64,000 bases of DNA from Virgisporangium aliadipatigenens (GTDB lineage: Bacteria; Actinomycetota; Actinomycetes; Mycobacteriales; Micromonosporaceae). Below, piece by piece: positions 27,260 through 38,190 of the stretch (its first letter is position 1; every line of letters begins with the position of its first letter). A model generated the notes under the pieces. That model was not told the DNA's origin. It saw only the letters and a program-made list of their open reading frames with translations, and did no database searches. The position numbers and the translations under genes were made by a program. The stretch lies in assembly GCF_016863615.1 (NCBI RefSeq), contig NZ_BOPF01000014.1:211811-275810 (forward strand). The letters run 5' to 3'.

Positions 27260-27553
27260 ATGCCCGATCCGATGCTTAGGGTCGACTTCGGTGCGCTTCA
27301 GCACGCCAGCGACTCGATCAACACGGCACTTCGCCGGTTGCGCGGCGACCTCCACCAGATCGAACGCGAGGCGGCTCCGCTGGTGGCCACCTGGGAGGGC
27401 GACGCGCAGCAGGCCTACTACGCGCGCCAGCAGGCGTGGACCAAGGCGGCGGACAACCTCGCCGGGATGCTGAGCGACATCAAGGGTGCGCTCGACCAGT
27501 CGGCGATCGACTACGCCACCACCGAGCGGGACAACAGGAACCGCTTCATCTAG
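27260..27553 (+). CDS. WXG100 family type VII secretion substrate (EsxA/ESAT-6-like position)
   Basis: Second member of the WXG100 pair, 97 residues. The turn is ATWEGDAQQAYYARQQAW with WEG as the W-x-G motif; helices flank it. ATG 27260 has AAGGAG upstream. A Tyr-x3-Glu pattern (YATTE) near residue 88 matches the YxxxD/E export signal known for one partner of such pairs. The gene is followed by a hairpin before the convergent mycP. Confidence 0.92.
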   Translation: MPDPMLRVDFGALQHASDSINTALRRLRGDLHQIEREAAPLVATWEGDAQQAYYARQQAWTKAADNLAGMLSDIKGALDQSAIDYATTERDNRNRFI

Positions 27554-27568
27554 CCGCGGGACCGGGGG

Positions 27569-27609
27569 AGCGCCGGCGTTCTGGCCTTGGGCCGGGCGTC
27601 GGCGCTTTT
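27569..27609. terminator. hairpin terminator between WXG100 gene and mycP
   Basis: A 10-bp stem with one G-U pair (27569-27578 with 27597-27606) is followed on the plus strand by TTTT. It lies between convergent genes and can end the WXG100 transcript. Confidence 0.6.
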
Positions 27610-27669
27610 GCTGTGTCCGGGGATCGTCGGCGGCCGGGTTGTCGGGCAGCCGGAGGGCCGTGGGGCGGG

Positions 27670-28836
27670 TCAGCGGAGGCGGGGGATCACCGCGCCGGCG
27701 AGCAGGAGGGCGAGGGCCGCTGACAGGGCCAGCGCCGCGAGCTTGTACGCGCGGGTGCGGGCCGCGGACTCCGCGTGGGCTACGGCTGCCGCGGCGGGAT
27801 CGCGGCCCGCGGGCGGGAGCGGGGCGGCCTTCGGTGGAGGTTCGTTGCGCAGCTGGTCCGTGACGGCGCGGTAGGGGTTCAGGACGCCCGAGCCGTAGCC
27901 GGTCCCGGCCGCCGGCGGATCCGTGGTGGCGAGGAGGCGCGCGGCCACCTGGTCGGCGTTCAGGGTGGGGTGGTACTGGCGGATCAGGGCCGCGGTGCCG
28001 GCGACGAACGCCGACGCGAAGCTGGTGCCGGTGCGCCGGCCGTACCCGCCGCCGGGCGCCGCGGCCACCACGTCCGCGCCCGGTGCCACCAGATCGACAT
28101 AGTCGCCGACCTGCGACTGCGGCACGCGGCTGCCGTCCTGTTGGATCCCGCCGACGCCGATCACACCCTCGTACGCCGCCGGGTACGGGCGGGGACTGCC
28201 GGCCTCCTGACGGTTGCCCGCGGCGGCCACCAGCACGACATCCCGCGCCCGTGCGAACCGGACGGCCTCCCGCAATGCCGGATCGTCCACCTCCGTCGTG
28301 AGCGACAGGTTGATGACGCGGGCGCCCAGTTCGACCGCTTGGCGCAGCGCTCCGGCGATGGCCGCCACGGTGACCGTGCGGGCGTTGGTGGTGTCGGTGC
28401 CGTCGAGGCGTTCGGTCACGCGCACCGGCAGGATCGTCGCGGCGGGCGCGACACCTCGCAGCGGCGCACCGGACTGCGGGCGGGCGGCGATGAGGCTGGC
28501 GACGGCCGTTCCGTGGCCGACGCAGTCGAGGCGACCGCCGGTGCCGGCGTCCAGCAGATCCAGCCCGGTGCGCACCGCCGGGGCCAACTGCGGATGGGTG
28601 GCATCCACCCCGGAGTCCACGACCGCCACTACTATGCCGGTGCCGTCGGCGAGGCCGTTGAGGCGTTCGAGGTCGAACCGGCGCTGTGGCCAGGGCGGAT
28701 CGGAGGCCACCGGCGGGGCGCTGCCAGCGGCGGGGCAGGCTGGTGCGGCGTTCGACGGAATGGAAAACGAGATCAGGGCGACCGGACCGACAACCAGGAG
28801 TCCGGCGGCCATGGCGGTGGCGCGAGCCCAGCGCAT
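27670..28836 (-). CDS. mycP: type VII secretion-associated serine protease mycosin
   Basis: Subtilisin-family protease that caps the periplasmic side of ESX systems. The 388-residue product has a signal peptide (residues 1-32), the catalytic triad Asp74 (VAVVDSGVD), His108 (VGHGTAVAS) and Ser272 (GTSFASAFVAG), the oxyanion Asn208 (AAAGN), and a C-terminal membrane anchor at about residues 363-385. The ATG at 28836 is preferred over one 63 nt upstream because GGGGAGG precedes it and it gives a proper signal peptide. The gene is convergent with the WXG100 pair. Confidence 0.93.
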   Translation of the reverse strand: MRWARATAMAAGLLVVGPVALISFSIPSNAAPACPAAGSAPPVASDPPWPQRRFDLERLNGLADGTGIVVAVVDSGVDATHPQLAPAVRTGLDLLDAGTGGRLDCVGHGTAVASLIAARPQSGAPLRGVAPAATILPVRVTERLDGTDTTNARTVTVAAIAGALRQAVELGARVINLSLTTEVDDPALREAVRFARARDVVLVAAAGNRQEAGSPRPYPAAYEGVIGVGGIQQDGSRVPQSQVGDYVDLVAPGADVVAAAPGGGYGRRTGTSFASAFVAGTAALIRQYHPTLNADQVAARLLATTDPPAAGTGYGSGVLNPYRAVTDQLRNEPPPKAAPLPPAGRDPAAAAVAHAESAARTRAYKLAALALSAALALLLAGAVIPRLR

Positions 28837-28985
28837 GATGCCTCCCCGGCGACATGATATCGATGGGGATGCCGGGTTCGGTGTCCTGCACGGGAGCATC
28901 GCAGCGGACGCGCTCCGGAAGGTAGGTTAAGGTGCGCGCACGCACAGAGAGCGGCGAGCCCTGGATGAGCCGGAAGGGGGTGGCC

Positions 28986-31900
28986 GTGGACGGTTGGGCC
29001 CCGGCCACCGAAGCCGAGGCGGTAATGCGCGAGGTGCTGCGCGCCGGAGACCAGGAACAGTACTTCCGGGTGCTCGCGCGCATCGAGCTGTTGCTTCCGA
29101 TCTCGGCCGATTCCGCAGGTAGACGCTCTCCCGGCTGGGGTACCTGGTCGTCGGACGGGCGCACGCACGTGCTGGCGTTCTCGTCGCCGCAGTCGATGCG
29201 CACCTGCCTCGCCGAGCATGCGGGCAGCTATCGGACCATCGCTTTTCGTGATCTTGCCATCCAGTGGCCCAATTCAGAGTGGTGGCTCGCGGTCAACCCA
29301 GGTCTCCCGATCGAGGGATATCTGCCGGCCTGGTTCGTTTCGCAGATCGGCCGCGGGGACGTGCGGCTGCCGGGGCGCGGGATGGGTTCCCGGGCGCGGA
29401 TGGAGCACGCCAGCAACCTGCGGGCGCGGGGAGCGGCTCAGGTGCCGCGCCGGCCAAGTCAGGCCAGTCCGGTGCACCTCGGGCCGCGGCCCGAACGGCA
29501 GGGTGGCGCGGCTGCGGCGCTCGGGCCGGGGCGGGGAGCGCCTGGTGGGCCCGGTGTTCCGGGTCCCGGTGTCCCTGGTTCCGGCGGTCCTGGGGGTCCG
29601 GGGTCCGGCGGACCCGGCGCACCTGGTGTGCCGGCGGGTCCCGTGGTGCCGGGTGTTCCCGCACGGCCTGCCGTGGTGGACGGGACCGTTGTCGGGCGGC
29701 CCGCGGTGGAGGCTCCCGGTGCGCCGGTCGGTCCCGGGGTCCCGGTCGGGTTGGCCGGTGTCGAAGGGCCCGGTAGTCCTGGTGGGCCGGGGCGTGCTGG
29801 TGGATCTGGGACATCCGGTGGGGCCGGAATTTCCGGTGCCGGGGTGTCCGGTCCGGCGCCCGTCGGTGGGTCCGGCGGCGGCAATGGGCCCGGATTCGGT
29901 GGTCCTGCGGCCCGGCCCGGCTCCGGTGCAAGTGGTGGGGCCGCCGGTGGAGTTGGGGGCTCCGGGAGCGGTGCGCCCACTGGTGGCCGTGAGGGCTTTG
30001 CGCCGCCAGGTGTCGGCGGAGGTTTCGGTGGCTCCGGGGGCGGTGCTTCCACCTCTGGTGGTCCTGCCGGGCCGGCGCGGCCCGGTGATGCAGGTGCTTC
30101 CGGCGGGCTCGGTGCTTCCGCCGGTGGCCACGGGGGCTTTGCGCGGCCGGGTGCCGGTGGTGCTCCTGGTGTTGGTGCTGCTTCCGGTGGAGCCGAGGGG
30201 TTTGCGCGGCCCGGTGTCGGCGGTGCTTCGAGTGGGCCGGGTGGGCTGCCGAAGCGTCCCGCCGGGCCGGGAGTCGGCGGTGCCGGCCGCATGCCCGGCG
30301 GCGAGGGCGCGCCGGGCGGGCCGGGCTTCGGTGCCGGTCAGGGACTTGCCGGTGCCGGCGCGAGCGGTGGCGCCGGTGGCTTGACGGGACCCGGTGGGCA
30401 CAGCGGGTTCGCCGGATCCGAGACCGGTGGTCAGAGCGGGTCCGGAGGACCTGCCGGCGGTCAGGGCGGGGCCGGATTCGGGCGGCCCGGTGGTACCGAG
30501 GGCATCGGTGGTGCCGGTGTGCCCGGCGGGCCCGGTGTCGGTGGTCGGCCGGGGATGCCCGGTGCGCCGTTCGGGCGGGGGGCGGATATCGCTGCCGGAC
30601 CCGGCGGGTTGCCGCGTCGGCCGAGCGACTCCGGTGGTCGTCCGGGAGCGGGCGATCCCGGCTTCGGCCGTCCCGGGGAGCCCGGGGGGAGCCGGCCGGA
30701 CGCGGGTGCGCCCGGCGACGCCGGTTTCCGTGGGCGTCCCGGTGCCGGTGGCGAGCCCGGGTCCGGTGAGGCGCCGGGGCCCGGCGATCGTTCCGGGCTG
30801 CTGCCGAACGGACGACCCGAGGGACTGCCCGGCCGGCGGCCCGGCGATCGGCTCGGCACGCGCCCGAGCACACTCCCGCCGGCGCGGCCCGAAGGCGGGC
30901 CGCTCGGACGGCGTGAAGGCCTGATCGGCGGCCGGCCGCCGGGTCAGGAACAGGCGCCACCCGGCGTTCCGATGTCTCCCGCCGCATCGGCGGCTGCCGC
31001 GGCGCCGGCACCCGAACGGGACGCACCCGGCCGGTTCGATCGTCCCGACGATCCCGGTCGAGAGCGCCGCATCTTCGATCGCCCGGAGTCCGCTCCGCCC
31101 GCCCCGGAACGCTCGGGTCGGCTGCTGTTCGACCCCGCCGACCAGTTGCAACCGCCGCCCGAGCGGCCACTCTTCGAACGGTCGATCTTCGGGCCGCCGT
31201 CCGGTACCGCGCGCCCCGGGGGCACTCGCGATCATCACGAGCAGACCGGTTCGCGTCCCACGTCGCCGGCCGTCGGACGGGGCGTCGCGCCGGTGTCGCC
31301 CGGTGGCACGTCGGCGTTGCCGGATCGGCCGGTCTCACCGGCGCGGCCGCCCGCAGACGAGCACATGCCCGAGGACGCGCCGGTCACCGGTAGCGGGCTG
31401 GGGCTCGGTGCGCGGCTCGCGGAGTTGCAGGCGCTCGGTGGGCAGTTCGCCGTGCAGCCGGTCGACGCGCCGGAGACCTCGCCGTCGGCCGCCAGGTCCG
31501 GTGAGAGTTCGTCGCGGGGGATGTGGGAGCCGAAGGTGCCGGCCGTCGTCCCGGACTACTCCGAGGACGAGCCGCCGTCGCCCGCGCCGGACGCCGAGAG
31601 CGTTCCGCCTTCCGCCGCGCGGGGTGGTTCCTTCTTGAACGCCGCCGCGGCCCCGCCGGCCGAACGCGCCGGCGCCGATCCGGGTGGACCCGACCGGCCG
31701 CGGCTCTACTCAGGGCCCGGCGGGCTGGTGGCCGGTGAGGACTACGACGTTCCGCTGCGAAGGCCGCAGGAGGGCGAGCCGGTCGAGGACGCGGCGGCTC
31801 TTGCGCCCAACGGGTTCGACCAACTGCTGGACGACGAGTGGCGCGCCGGACGCACGCTGCGATCGGCGGAGTCCGGCGGATACGCGCCGGTCCGGATCGA

Positions 31901-34634
31901 GGGTGAGCCGCTCCCGACGCGGACGCCGCGGCCGGGCGGCGCCGAGGACAAGTCCGGGGGCGCCCCGGCGAGCACCCCGGCGCCGGACCCGCGGCGGGCG
32001 ACCGCCCCCGGCTGGGCCCCCGACCAGCGGCGGACGCTCGCACCGTCGGGCCTGCCGCCGATCGAGCCGGACGACCCCACGCTGCCGCCGCTGCGGCCGC
32101 CGTACATCGCCGACGAGCCGGACCCGGAGACGTCCGATTCGCCGACCGGCTCGAGCGACATCATCGACGATGCCCCGGGCGGGACGGGCGCCGCGAGCGG
32201 TGCGCCGTCCGGCGGCTCGACCGGGTCGACGCTCGGCGGCCTCGCCGGACCGGTGTCCGGTGGTGCGAGCGGGGCGACGTTCGGTGGCGCGGCGGGGTCG
32301 GTGTCCGGCGGGAACGTCGCGTCGACCTCCGGCGGGCCGGCCGGGCCGGTCTCCGGGGGCGGGACCGGGGCGACCTTCGGCGGTGTCGCCGGGGCGGCGC
32401 TCGACGGTCCGAGCTGGTCGGCCTTCAGCGGGGCGACCGGTTCCCGCGACGGCGAGGCGGCCGGATCGGTGGGCACGGGCGCCGGCTCCTCGGGGTCGGG
32501 GGCGTCGGGACCGTCCACGTCGGACGATGCGGAGCGGGCCTCGGGGGCGCTGCCGACCCGGCCGGTCAGCGGTGCGGGTACGGGCGGGGAGCTTCCGCGG
32601 CGCCCCGTGAGTGCCGATAGCCAGCCGCCCGCCGAACGGGTGGCAAGCGCGCTGGACGAGCTCGAGGCGGCACGGTCGACGGCCGGCGACGGTACTGACG
32701 CCGGGTCGACGGGCGCCTCCGGGGTGGACGAAGCGGTGCGGCCGTCCGCGGCAACGAGCGCCTCCGTCGACGGTGAGCCGATGGGGCCATCCGTGGAGCC
32801 GGGTGCTTCCGTGGGCGGTGAGCCGGTGGGGTCCTCGACCGCCATGGGTGCTTCCGTCGGCGGTGAGCCGGTGGGGCCTTCCATCGCCATGGGTGCTTCG
32901 GCGAGCGGTGAGCCTCCGCGGTCCTCCACCGCCGACCTGGGCGGTGCGGCCGGGCGGCCGAGCGATGTGTTCGGGGGCGAGGAGCCGATCCGGTCCGCCG
33001 ATGCGCCCACCCTCGGTGAGCCGGCACGGTCGACGGGCGGGCTCCTCGCTGACCGGCCGGCGGAGTCGCCCGGTGCCTCCGGAGAGGATGTCGCGGCGCG
33101 GTCGGGGACCTATGCCGGTGACGTTCCCGGATGGTCCTCTGCCGACGGCGGGGACGTCGCGGCGCGGTCGGCGACCTACAGCGGTGATGCTCCCGGGCGG
33201 TCGTCCGCCTTCGGCGATGCGGACTCCTTGACCGGCGACGCGTCCGGCGGCGGTGGTTCGACGCGGCCGATGGATGCCTCCGTCGGAGACGATCCGGTGC
33301 GCTCCACGGCTGCGTCCGGTGCCCTCTCCGGTGACGCCGCGGGGCTGTCGACGGGTGCGTCCGTCGATGACGGTTCCGCCGGTGATGGTCCGGTGCGTCC
33401 GGCGGCCGGGTCGGAAAGCCCGGCGGTCGAAGCCGGTGATACCGCTGCGCGCGGCGGCGGTCCGGCGGCCGGGTCCGGGAGCCCGGCGGACCGGTTGAGC
33501 GGCCTTGTCGACAGGGCCGGTGGCCAGTCGGTGGCGCCGGTAAGCCCCGCCGCCGAGCGGCCGCTTCCGCCGGCCATCGAGCTCGAGTTGCCGTTCGGGC
33601 CGACGGCCGCGCCGGTGGTGAAGGCGCCGGAGGAGACGACGGGTGCGACACTCGAGCCGCTTCCCGAGCTGGACCCGGCGATCGACATGTCCCGCTTCGC
33701 GGCCGCCAACGCCACCGAGGAGGACCTGCTCGCCGCCACCCGCGAAGGCAACACGGACGGGTTCCTCTCCACGCTGCTGCTGGCGAAGGTGCTGGTCCCG
33801 GGCTCCACGGCCGAACCGTCGAACTGGCCCACCCGTTCGATCAACGGCGGCGAGTACCTGGTGACCTATACGACCCGCAAGCGTCTCGAGGAACGCCACG
33901 GCGTCGGCGCGGAGGCGACCGAGGTGCGCTTCACGTCGCTGATCTCGCAGTGGCCGGGCGACGAACTCGGCTTCGCCGTCAACCCGGGCACACCCGTGGG
34001 CGCCACGCTCAGCGGCGCCGAGATCCGCACCCTCGCCGGTTGGGCCACCGAGGTCGGCCTCATCGGCGAGCCGGATCCCGAGCCGGAGCAGCCCAAGGCG
34101 ACCGCCCCGGTGCGGCGGGCGGCGCCGGCCGAGGTGCCGGGCCAGCTGCTCATGATGCAGAAGACGGTGCCCGCGGCGCAGCTGCCGTTCTACCTGGATC
34201 GCGGATACGACCGGGTCTCGGGCTTCGTGCACCGGGCCGCCGAGGTGGCACACCTGACGACGCCGGAGCAGCTGTACCGGGCGCTCGGGCTCAACCACCG
34301 GGGTTCGCCGTTCTTCGTCGATGATCTCGAGGTGTACGTGCTCCGCTGGGTGGCGCACTGCCCCAGCCTGTACCGGATCCCGTTCGGTGGGCAGAACGAG
34401 GGCGGCATGCAGGCGATGCGCGGCTGGGTGATCGAGCGGGCGCCGTTCCGGGGCAACGGCTTCGCGCCGAGCGAGACCGCCGACGTGGTGGCGGAGTTCA
34501 AGGTGGACAGCACGCGGTTGCCGCACGGCGCGCAGCTGTGGCGGGTCTCCAGCGATGCGGAGGAGACGCTGATCGCGCTCTTCGACGCGGACACGTCGCG
34601 CTGGCAGCGGGTCGAGACGAGCGACGATGCGTGA
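28986..34634 (+). CDS. giant SseB-like protein with long disordered linker
   Basis: A very large protein of 1882 residues with an unusual layout. Residues 1-165 look like an SseB-type globular domain. Residues about 180-670 are extremely Gly/Pro/Ala-rich, 670-1060 are mixed and acidic, 1060-1550 are Ser/Gly/Thr-rich with 45-bp tandem repeats, and about 1565-1882 form globular sequence in two parts, the first again SseB-like (QWPGDELGFAVNPGTP mirrors QWPNSEWWLAVNPGLP in the N-terminal domain). GTG 28986 is chosen for GAAGGGGG just upstream; GTG 28932 and ATG 28965 are alternatives. The gene is divergent from mycP and overlaps the next small gene by 8 nt. SseB domains are known from type III-associated and regulatory contexts; the function here is unknown. 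Confidence 0.75.
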   Translation: MDGWAPATEAEAVMREVLRAGDQEQYFRVLARIELLLPISADSAGRRSPGWGTWSSDGRTHVLAFSSPQSMRTCLAEHAGSYRTIAFRDLAIQWPNSEWWLAVNPGLPIEGYLPAWFVSQIGRGDVRLPGRGMGSRARMEHASNLRARGAAQVPRRPSQASPVHLGPRPERQGGAAAALGPGRGAPGGPGVPGPGVPGSGGPGGPGSGGPGAPGVPAGPVVPGVPARPAVVDGTVVGRPAVEAPGAPVGPGVPVGLAGVEGPGSPGGPGRAGGSGTSGGAGISGAGVSGPAPVGGSGGGNGPGFGGPAARPGSGASGGAAGGVGGSGSGAPTGGREGFAPPGVGGGFGGSGGGASTSGGPAGPARPGDAGASGGLGASAGGHGGFARPGAGGAPGVGAASGGAEGFARPGVGGASSGPGGLPKRPAGPGVGGAGRMPGGEGAPGGPGFGAGQGLAGAGASGGAGGLTGPGGHSGFAGSETGGQSGSGGPAGGQGGAGFGRPGGTEGIGGAGVPGGPGVGGRPGMPGAPFGRGADIAAGPGGLPRRPSDSGGRPGAGDPGFGRPGEPGGSRPDAGAPGDAGFRGRPGAGGEPGSGEAPGPGDRSGLLPNGRPEGLPGRRPGDRLGTRPSTLPPARPEGGPLGRREGLIGGRPPGQEQAPPGVPMSPAASAAAAAPAPERDAPGRFDRPDDPGRERRIFDRPESAPPAPERSGRLLFDPADQLQPPPERPLFERSIFGPPSGTARPGGTRDHHEQTGSRPTSPAVGRGVAPVSPGGTSALPDRPVSPARPPADEHMPEDAPVTGSGLGLGARLAELQALGGQFAVQPVDAPETSPSAARSGESSSRGMWEPKVPAVVPDYSEDEPPSPAPDAESVPPSAARGGSFLNAAAAPPAERAGADPGGPDRPRLYSGPGGLVAGEDYDVPLRRPQEGEPVEDAAALAPNGFDQLLDDEWRAGRTLRSAESGGYAPVRIEGEPLPTRTPRPGGAEDKSGGAPASTPAPDPRRATAPGWAPDQRRTLAPSGLPPIEPDDPTLPPLRPPYIADEPDPETSDSPTGSSDIIDDAPGGTGAASGAPSGGSTGSTLGGLAGPVSGGASGATFGGAAGSVSGGNVASTSGGPAGPVSGGGTGATFGGVAGAALDGPSWSAFSGATGSRDGEAAGSVGTGAGSSGSGASGPSTSDDAERASGALPTRPVSGAGTGGELPRRPVSADSQPPAERVASALDELEAARSTAGDGTDAGSTGASGVDEAVRPSAATSASVDGEPMGPSVEPGASVGGEPVGSSTAMGASVGGEPVGPSIAMGASASGEPPRSSTADLGGAAGRPSDVFGGEEPIRSADAPTLGEPARSTGGLLADRPAESPGASGEDVAARSGTYAGDVPGWSSADGGDVAARSATYSGDAPGRSSAFGDADSLTGDASGGGGSTRPMDASVGDDPVRSTAASGALSGDAAGLSTGASVDDGSAGDGPVRPAAGSESPAVEAGDTAARGGGPAAGSGSPADRLSGLVDRAGGQSVAPVSPAAERPLPPAIELELPFGPTAAPVVKAPEETTGATLEPLPELDPAIDMSRFAAANATEEDLLAATREGNTDGFLSTLLLAKVLVPGSTAEPSNWPTRSINGGEYLVTYTTRKRLEERHGVGAEATEVRFTSLISQWPGDELGFAVNPGTPVGATLSGAEIRTLAGWATEVGLIGEPDPEPEQPKATAPVRRAAPAEVPGQLLMMQKTVPAAQLPFYLDRGYDRVSGFVHRAAEVAHLTTPEQLYRALGLNHRGSPFFVDDLEVYVLRWVAHCPSLYRIPFGGQNEGGMQAMRGWVIERAPFRGNGFAPSETADVVAEFKVDSTRLPHGAQLWRVSSDAEETLIALFDADTSRWQRVETSDDA
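32757..32936 (+). repeat. 45-bp in-frame tandem repeats (4 copies)
   Basis: Four diverged 45-bp units begin at 32757, 32802, 32847 and 32892 and encode 15-residue units of the pattern GASVGGEPVGSSTAM inside the giant SseB-like protein. They sit in its Ser/Gly-rich linker and probably reflect slippage expansion. Confidence 0.8.
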
Positions 34635-34986
34635 CGGTTACATCGCCCGTTGGCGGGGCGAGGAGTACGAGGCCTCCCCGGACGGGGAGGAGGTCAGGCT
34701 CTACCGGCCGGACGCCGCAGACGGGTTCGAGGAGATCCGGCCCGGCCGTCATCGCAAGATTGTCTCGGCGAACGAGGTTCAGCTCGACTACATCCGCACC
34801 GGCTGTGTGTGGCGCGGCGAGCCGTTCCTGGTGCTGGCCGAACATGAGGGCTGGCTGCGCGTCGAGTACACGGGCGGGCTGGCTCCGGTGGCGCAGCGGC
34901 TGGGCCTGGAGGAGTTCGAGTTCGGGGTGTACCAGGGGTGGGCCCCGGTCTCCGAGGTGCTGGACGTGCGGGAGTACCGGGTCTAG
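34627..34986 (+). CDS. hypothetical protein, possible partner of the giant SseB-like protein
   Basis: A 119-residue soluble acidic protein that I do not recognise. It begins MRDGYIARWRGEEYEAS and is rich in Glu, Arg and aromatic residues in a beta-rich pattern; it has no signal peptide or membrane helix. ATG 34627 lies inside the last codons of the giant gene (8-nt overlap), so translation is coupled to it. The layout resembles a toxin-immunity or effector-chaperone pair, but no toxin motif was identified. Ordinary GC and codon use. Confidence 0.75.
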   Translation: MRDGYIARWRGEEYEASPDGEEVRLYRPDAADGFEEIRPGRHRKIVSANEVQLDYIRTGCVWRGEPFLVLAEHEGWLRVEYTGGLAPVAQRLGLEEFEFGVYQGWAPVSEVLDVREYRV

Positions 34987-35912
34987 GAGCCGCCGACCTT
35001 GGCCCAGCGCAGGATCTCGCCGGAGACCACGTCGGCCGCTTCGCGGTGCGGGAAGTGGCCCACGCCGTCGAGGATCCGCCACTCGTAGTCGGCGAGAACG
35101 TAGCGGCCGGAGCCCTGTGCCGTTCGCGGGAGAACGGCCGGGTCGAGGGAGCCGTGCAACTGGAGCGTGGGGCTGACGATCGGCTGCTGCAGCTGCTTGA
35201 CGAACCGGTAACCCTGCAGCCGCAGCACCGAACGGACCGACCAGCGGTACGCCTCCATCGCGCAGAACGCCGTCTGCGGGATCTGGAACGCCTGCCGGCA
35301 CTTGGCCTCGTAGTCGTCGAAGTCGCTGGAGTCGAGCCACGCCGCTCCGCCCCAGCGGCGCAGGTACTCGCCGACCATCGCGGCGTTGTCTCTGGTCATG
35401 GCGTGTTCGAAGCGCGGGATCTGGAACTTCGCCAGGGACAGCGACGCGGCCAGCTGTCCCCTGGGGTCGGCCAGCAGCGATGCGCGCAGGCGCAACGGGT
35501 GGGCGGCTCCGGTCACCACGAGCCGGCGGACCAGCTTCGGATGGAAGCACGCCGTCGCCCAGGCGATCATGCCGCCGTAGCCGGCACCGACGACGACGGC
35601 ACGGCGTTCGCCCAGGGCACGAATGAGGCCGGCGACGTCGCCGGCCATCGTGTACCCGTCGTAGCCGCGGGGTGGCTTGTCGCTGGCGCCGTAGCCGCGC
35701 AGGTCCACGGCGACCGCGCGGAACCCGGAGTCGCCGACGGTGATGAGCTGCTTTTCCCAGGCGAGCCAGCACTCGGGGAAGCCGTGCAGGAACAGCACGA
35801 GCGGCCCGCTGCCGTACTCGACGGTGTGGAACCGCGTGCCGTTGGCACTGACGAACCGGTGGGTCCACGGGCCGTCGGCCCGCACCACTGACTCGTCCAC
35901 GGCTGGTTTCAT
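34983..35912 (-). CDS. alpha/beta hydrolase (epoxide-hydrolase-like), nucleophile apparently missing
   Basis: An alpha/beta-hydrolase-fold protein of 309 residues; its location next to acs matches EphE of mycobacteria. The oxyanion segment HGFPECW, the acid in HGSLDP and the C-terminal catalytic His in GHFPHRE are present. The nucleophile elbow, usually GHDWGG in epoxide hydrolases, reads VGAGYGG, so residue 111 is Gly where Asp or Ser is expected. It may be a pseudoenzyme or use another residue. ATG 35912 is preferred over starts 6-30 nt upstream. The 3' end overlaps the end of the preceding convergent gene by 4 nt. Confidence 0.85.
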   Translation of the reverse strand: MKPAVDESVVRADGPWTHRFVSANGTRFHTVEYGSGPLVLFLHGFPECWLAWEKQLITVGDSGFRAVAVDLRGYGASDKPPRGYDGYTMAGDVAGLIRALGERRAVVVGAGYGGMIAWATACFHPKLVRRLVVTGAAHPLRLRASLLADPRGQLAASLSLAKFQIPRFEHAMTRDNAAMVGEYLRRWGGAAWLDSSDFDDYEAKCRQAFQIPQTAFCAMEAYRWSVRSVLRLQGYRFVKQLQQPIVSPTLQLHGSLDPAVLPRTAQGSGRYVLADYEWRILDGVGHFPHREAADVVSGEILRWAKVGGS

Positions 35913-36009
35913 CGACACAGCGTAAAGGTTGCCCGGTCGCACAGCCGTGTGCGACCGGGGAAACCCCTGACATGTGAATTTGTGTACGCGGACGTGGAGC
36001 GCAGCGACC

Positions 36010-36049
36010 CGGCGGGAGCGACGGTCCGCACCACGGCGGACCGTCGCAA
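36010..36049. terminator. hairpin terminator, copy 2 of the 40-bp repeat
   Basis: Identical over 40 bp to 18145-18184, with the perfect 12-bp stem at 36018-36029 and 36036-36047. It lies 10 bp beyond the acs stop and about 100 bp upstream of the hydrolase start, so here it separates two genes on the same strand. Confidence 0.75.
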
Positions 36050-36056
36050 TAAAGCC

Positions 36057-38045
<1,989 letters not shown>

Positions 38046-38190
38046 GAGCCTGCCTTTCAAAGGGGTGTTTGTGATGCGGGTCTCTCGGTGAGCAGGCTAG
38101 TCCGGGGGTCCGACAAGAGCGAGGCCGAGGCCGGCTGTGCGCTGAGCGTGCGGTAACCCGCGCCGAACGTACCCGTGACATCATCCGGCG

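Noticed and set aside
29274..31338. Long open frames on the minus strand and in other plus frames across the Gly/Pro-rich part of the giant protein
   Set aside because: They mirror low-complexity GC-rich sequence, have no ribosome-binding sites or domains, and the third-position bias fits only the giant protein frame.
32757..32936. CRISPR-like array
   Set aside because: The 45-bp units are contiguous, diverged and coding, with no spacers; no CRISPR array was seen anywhere in the window.
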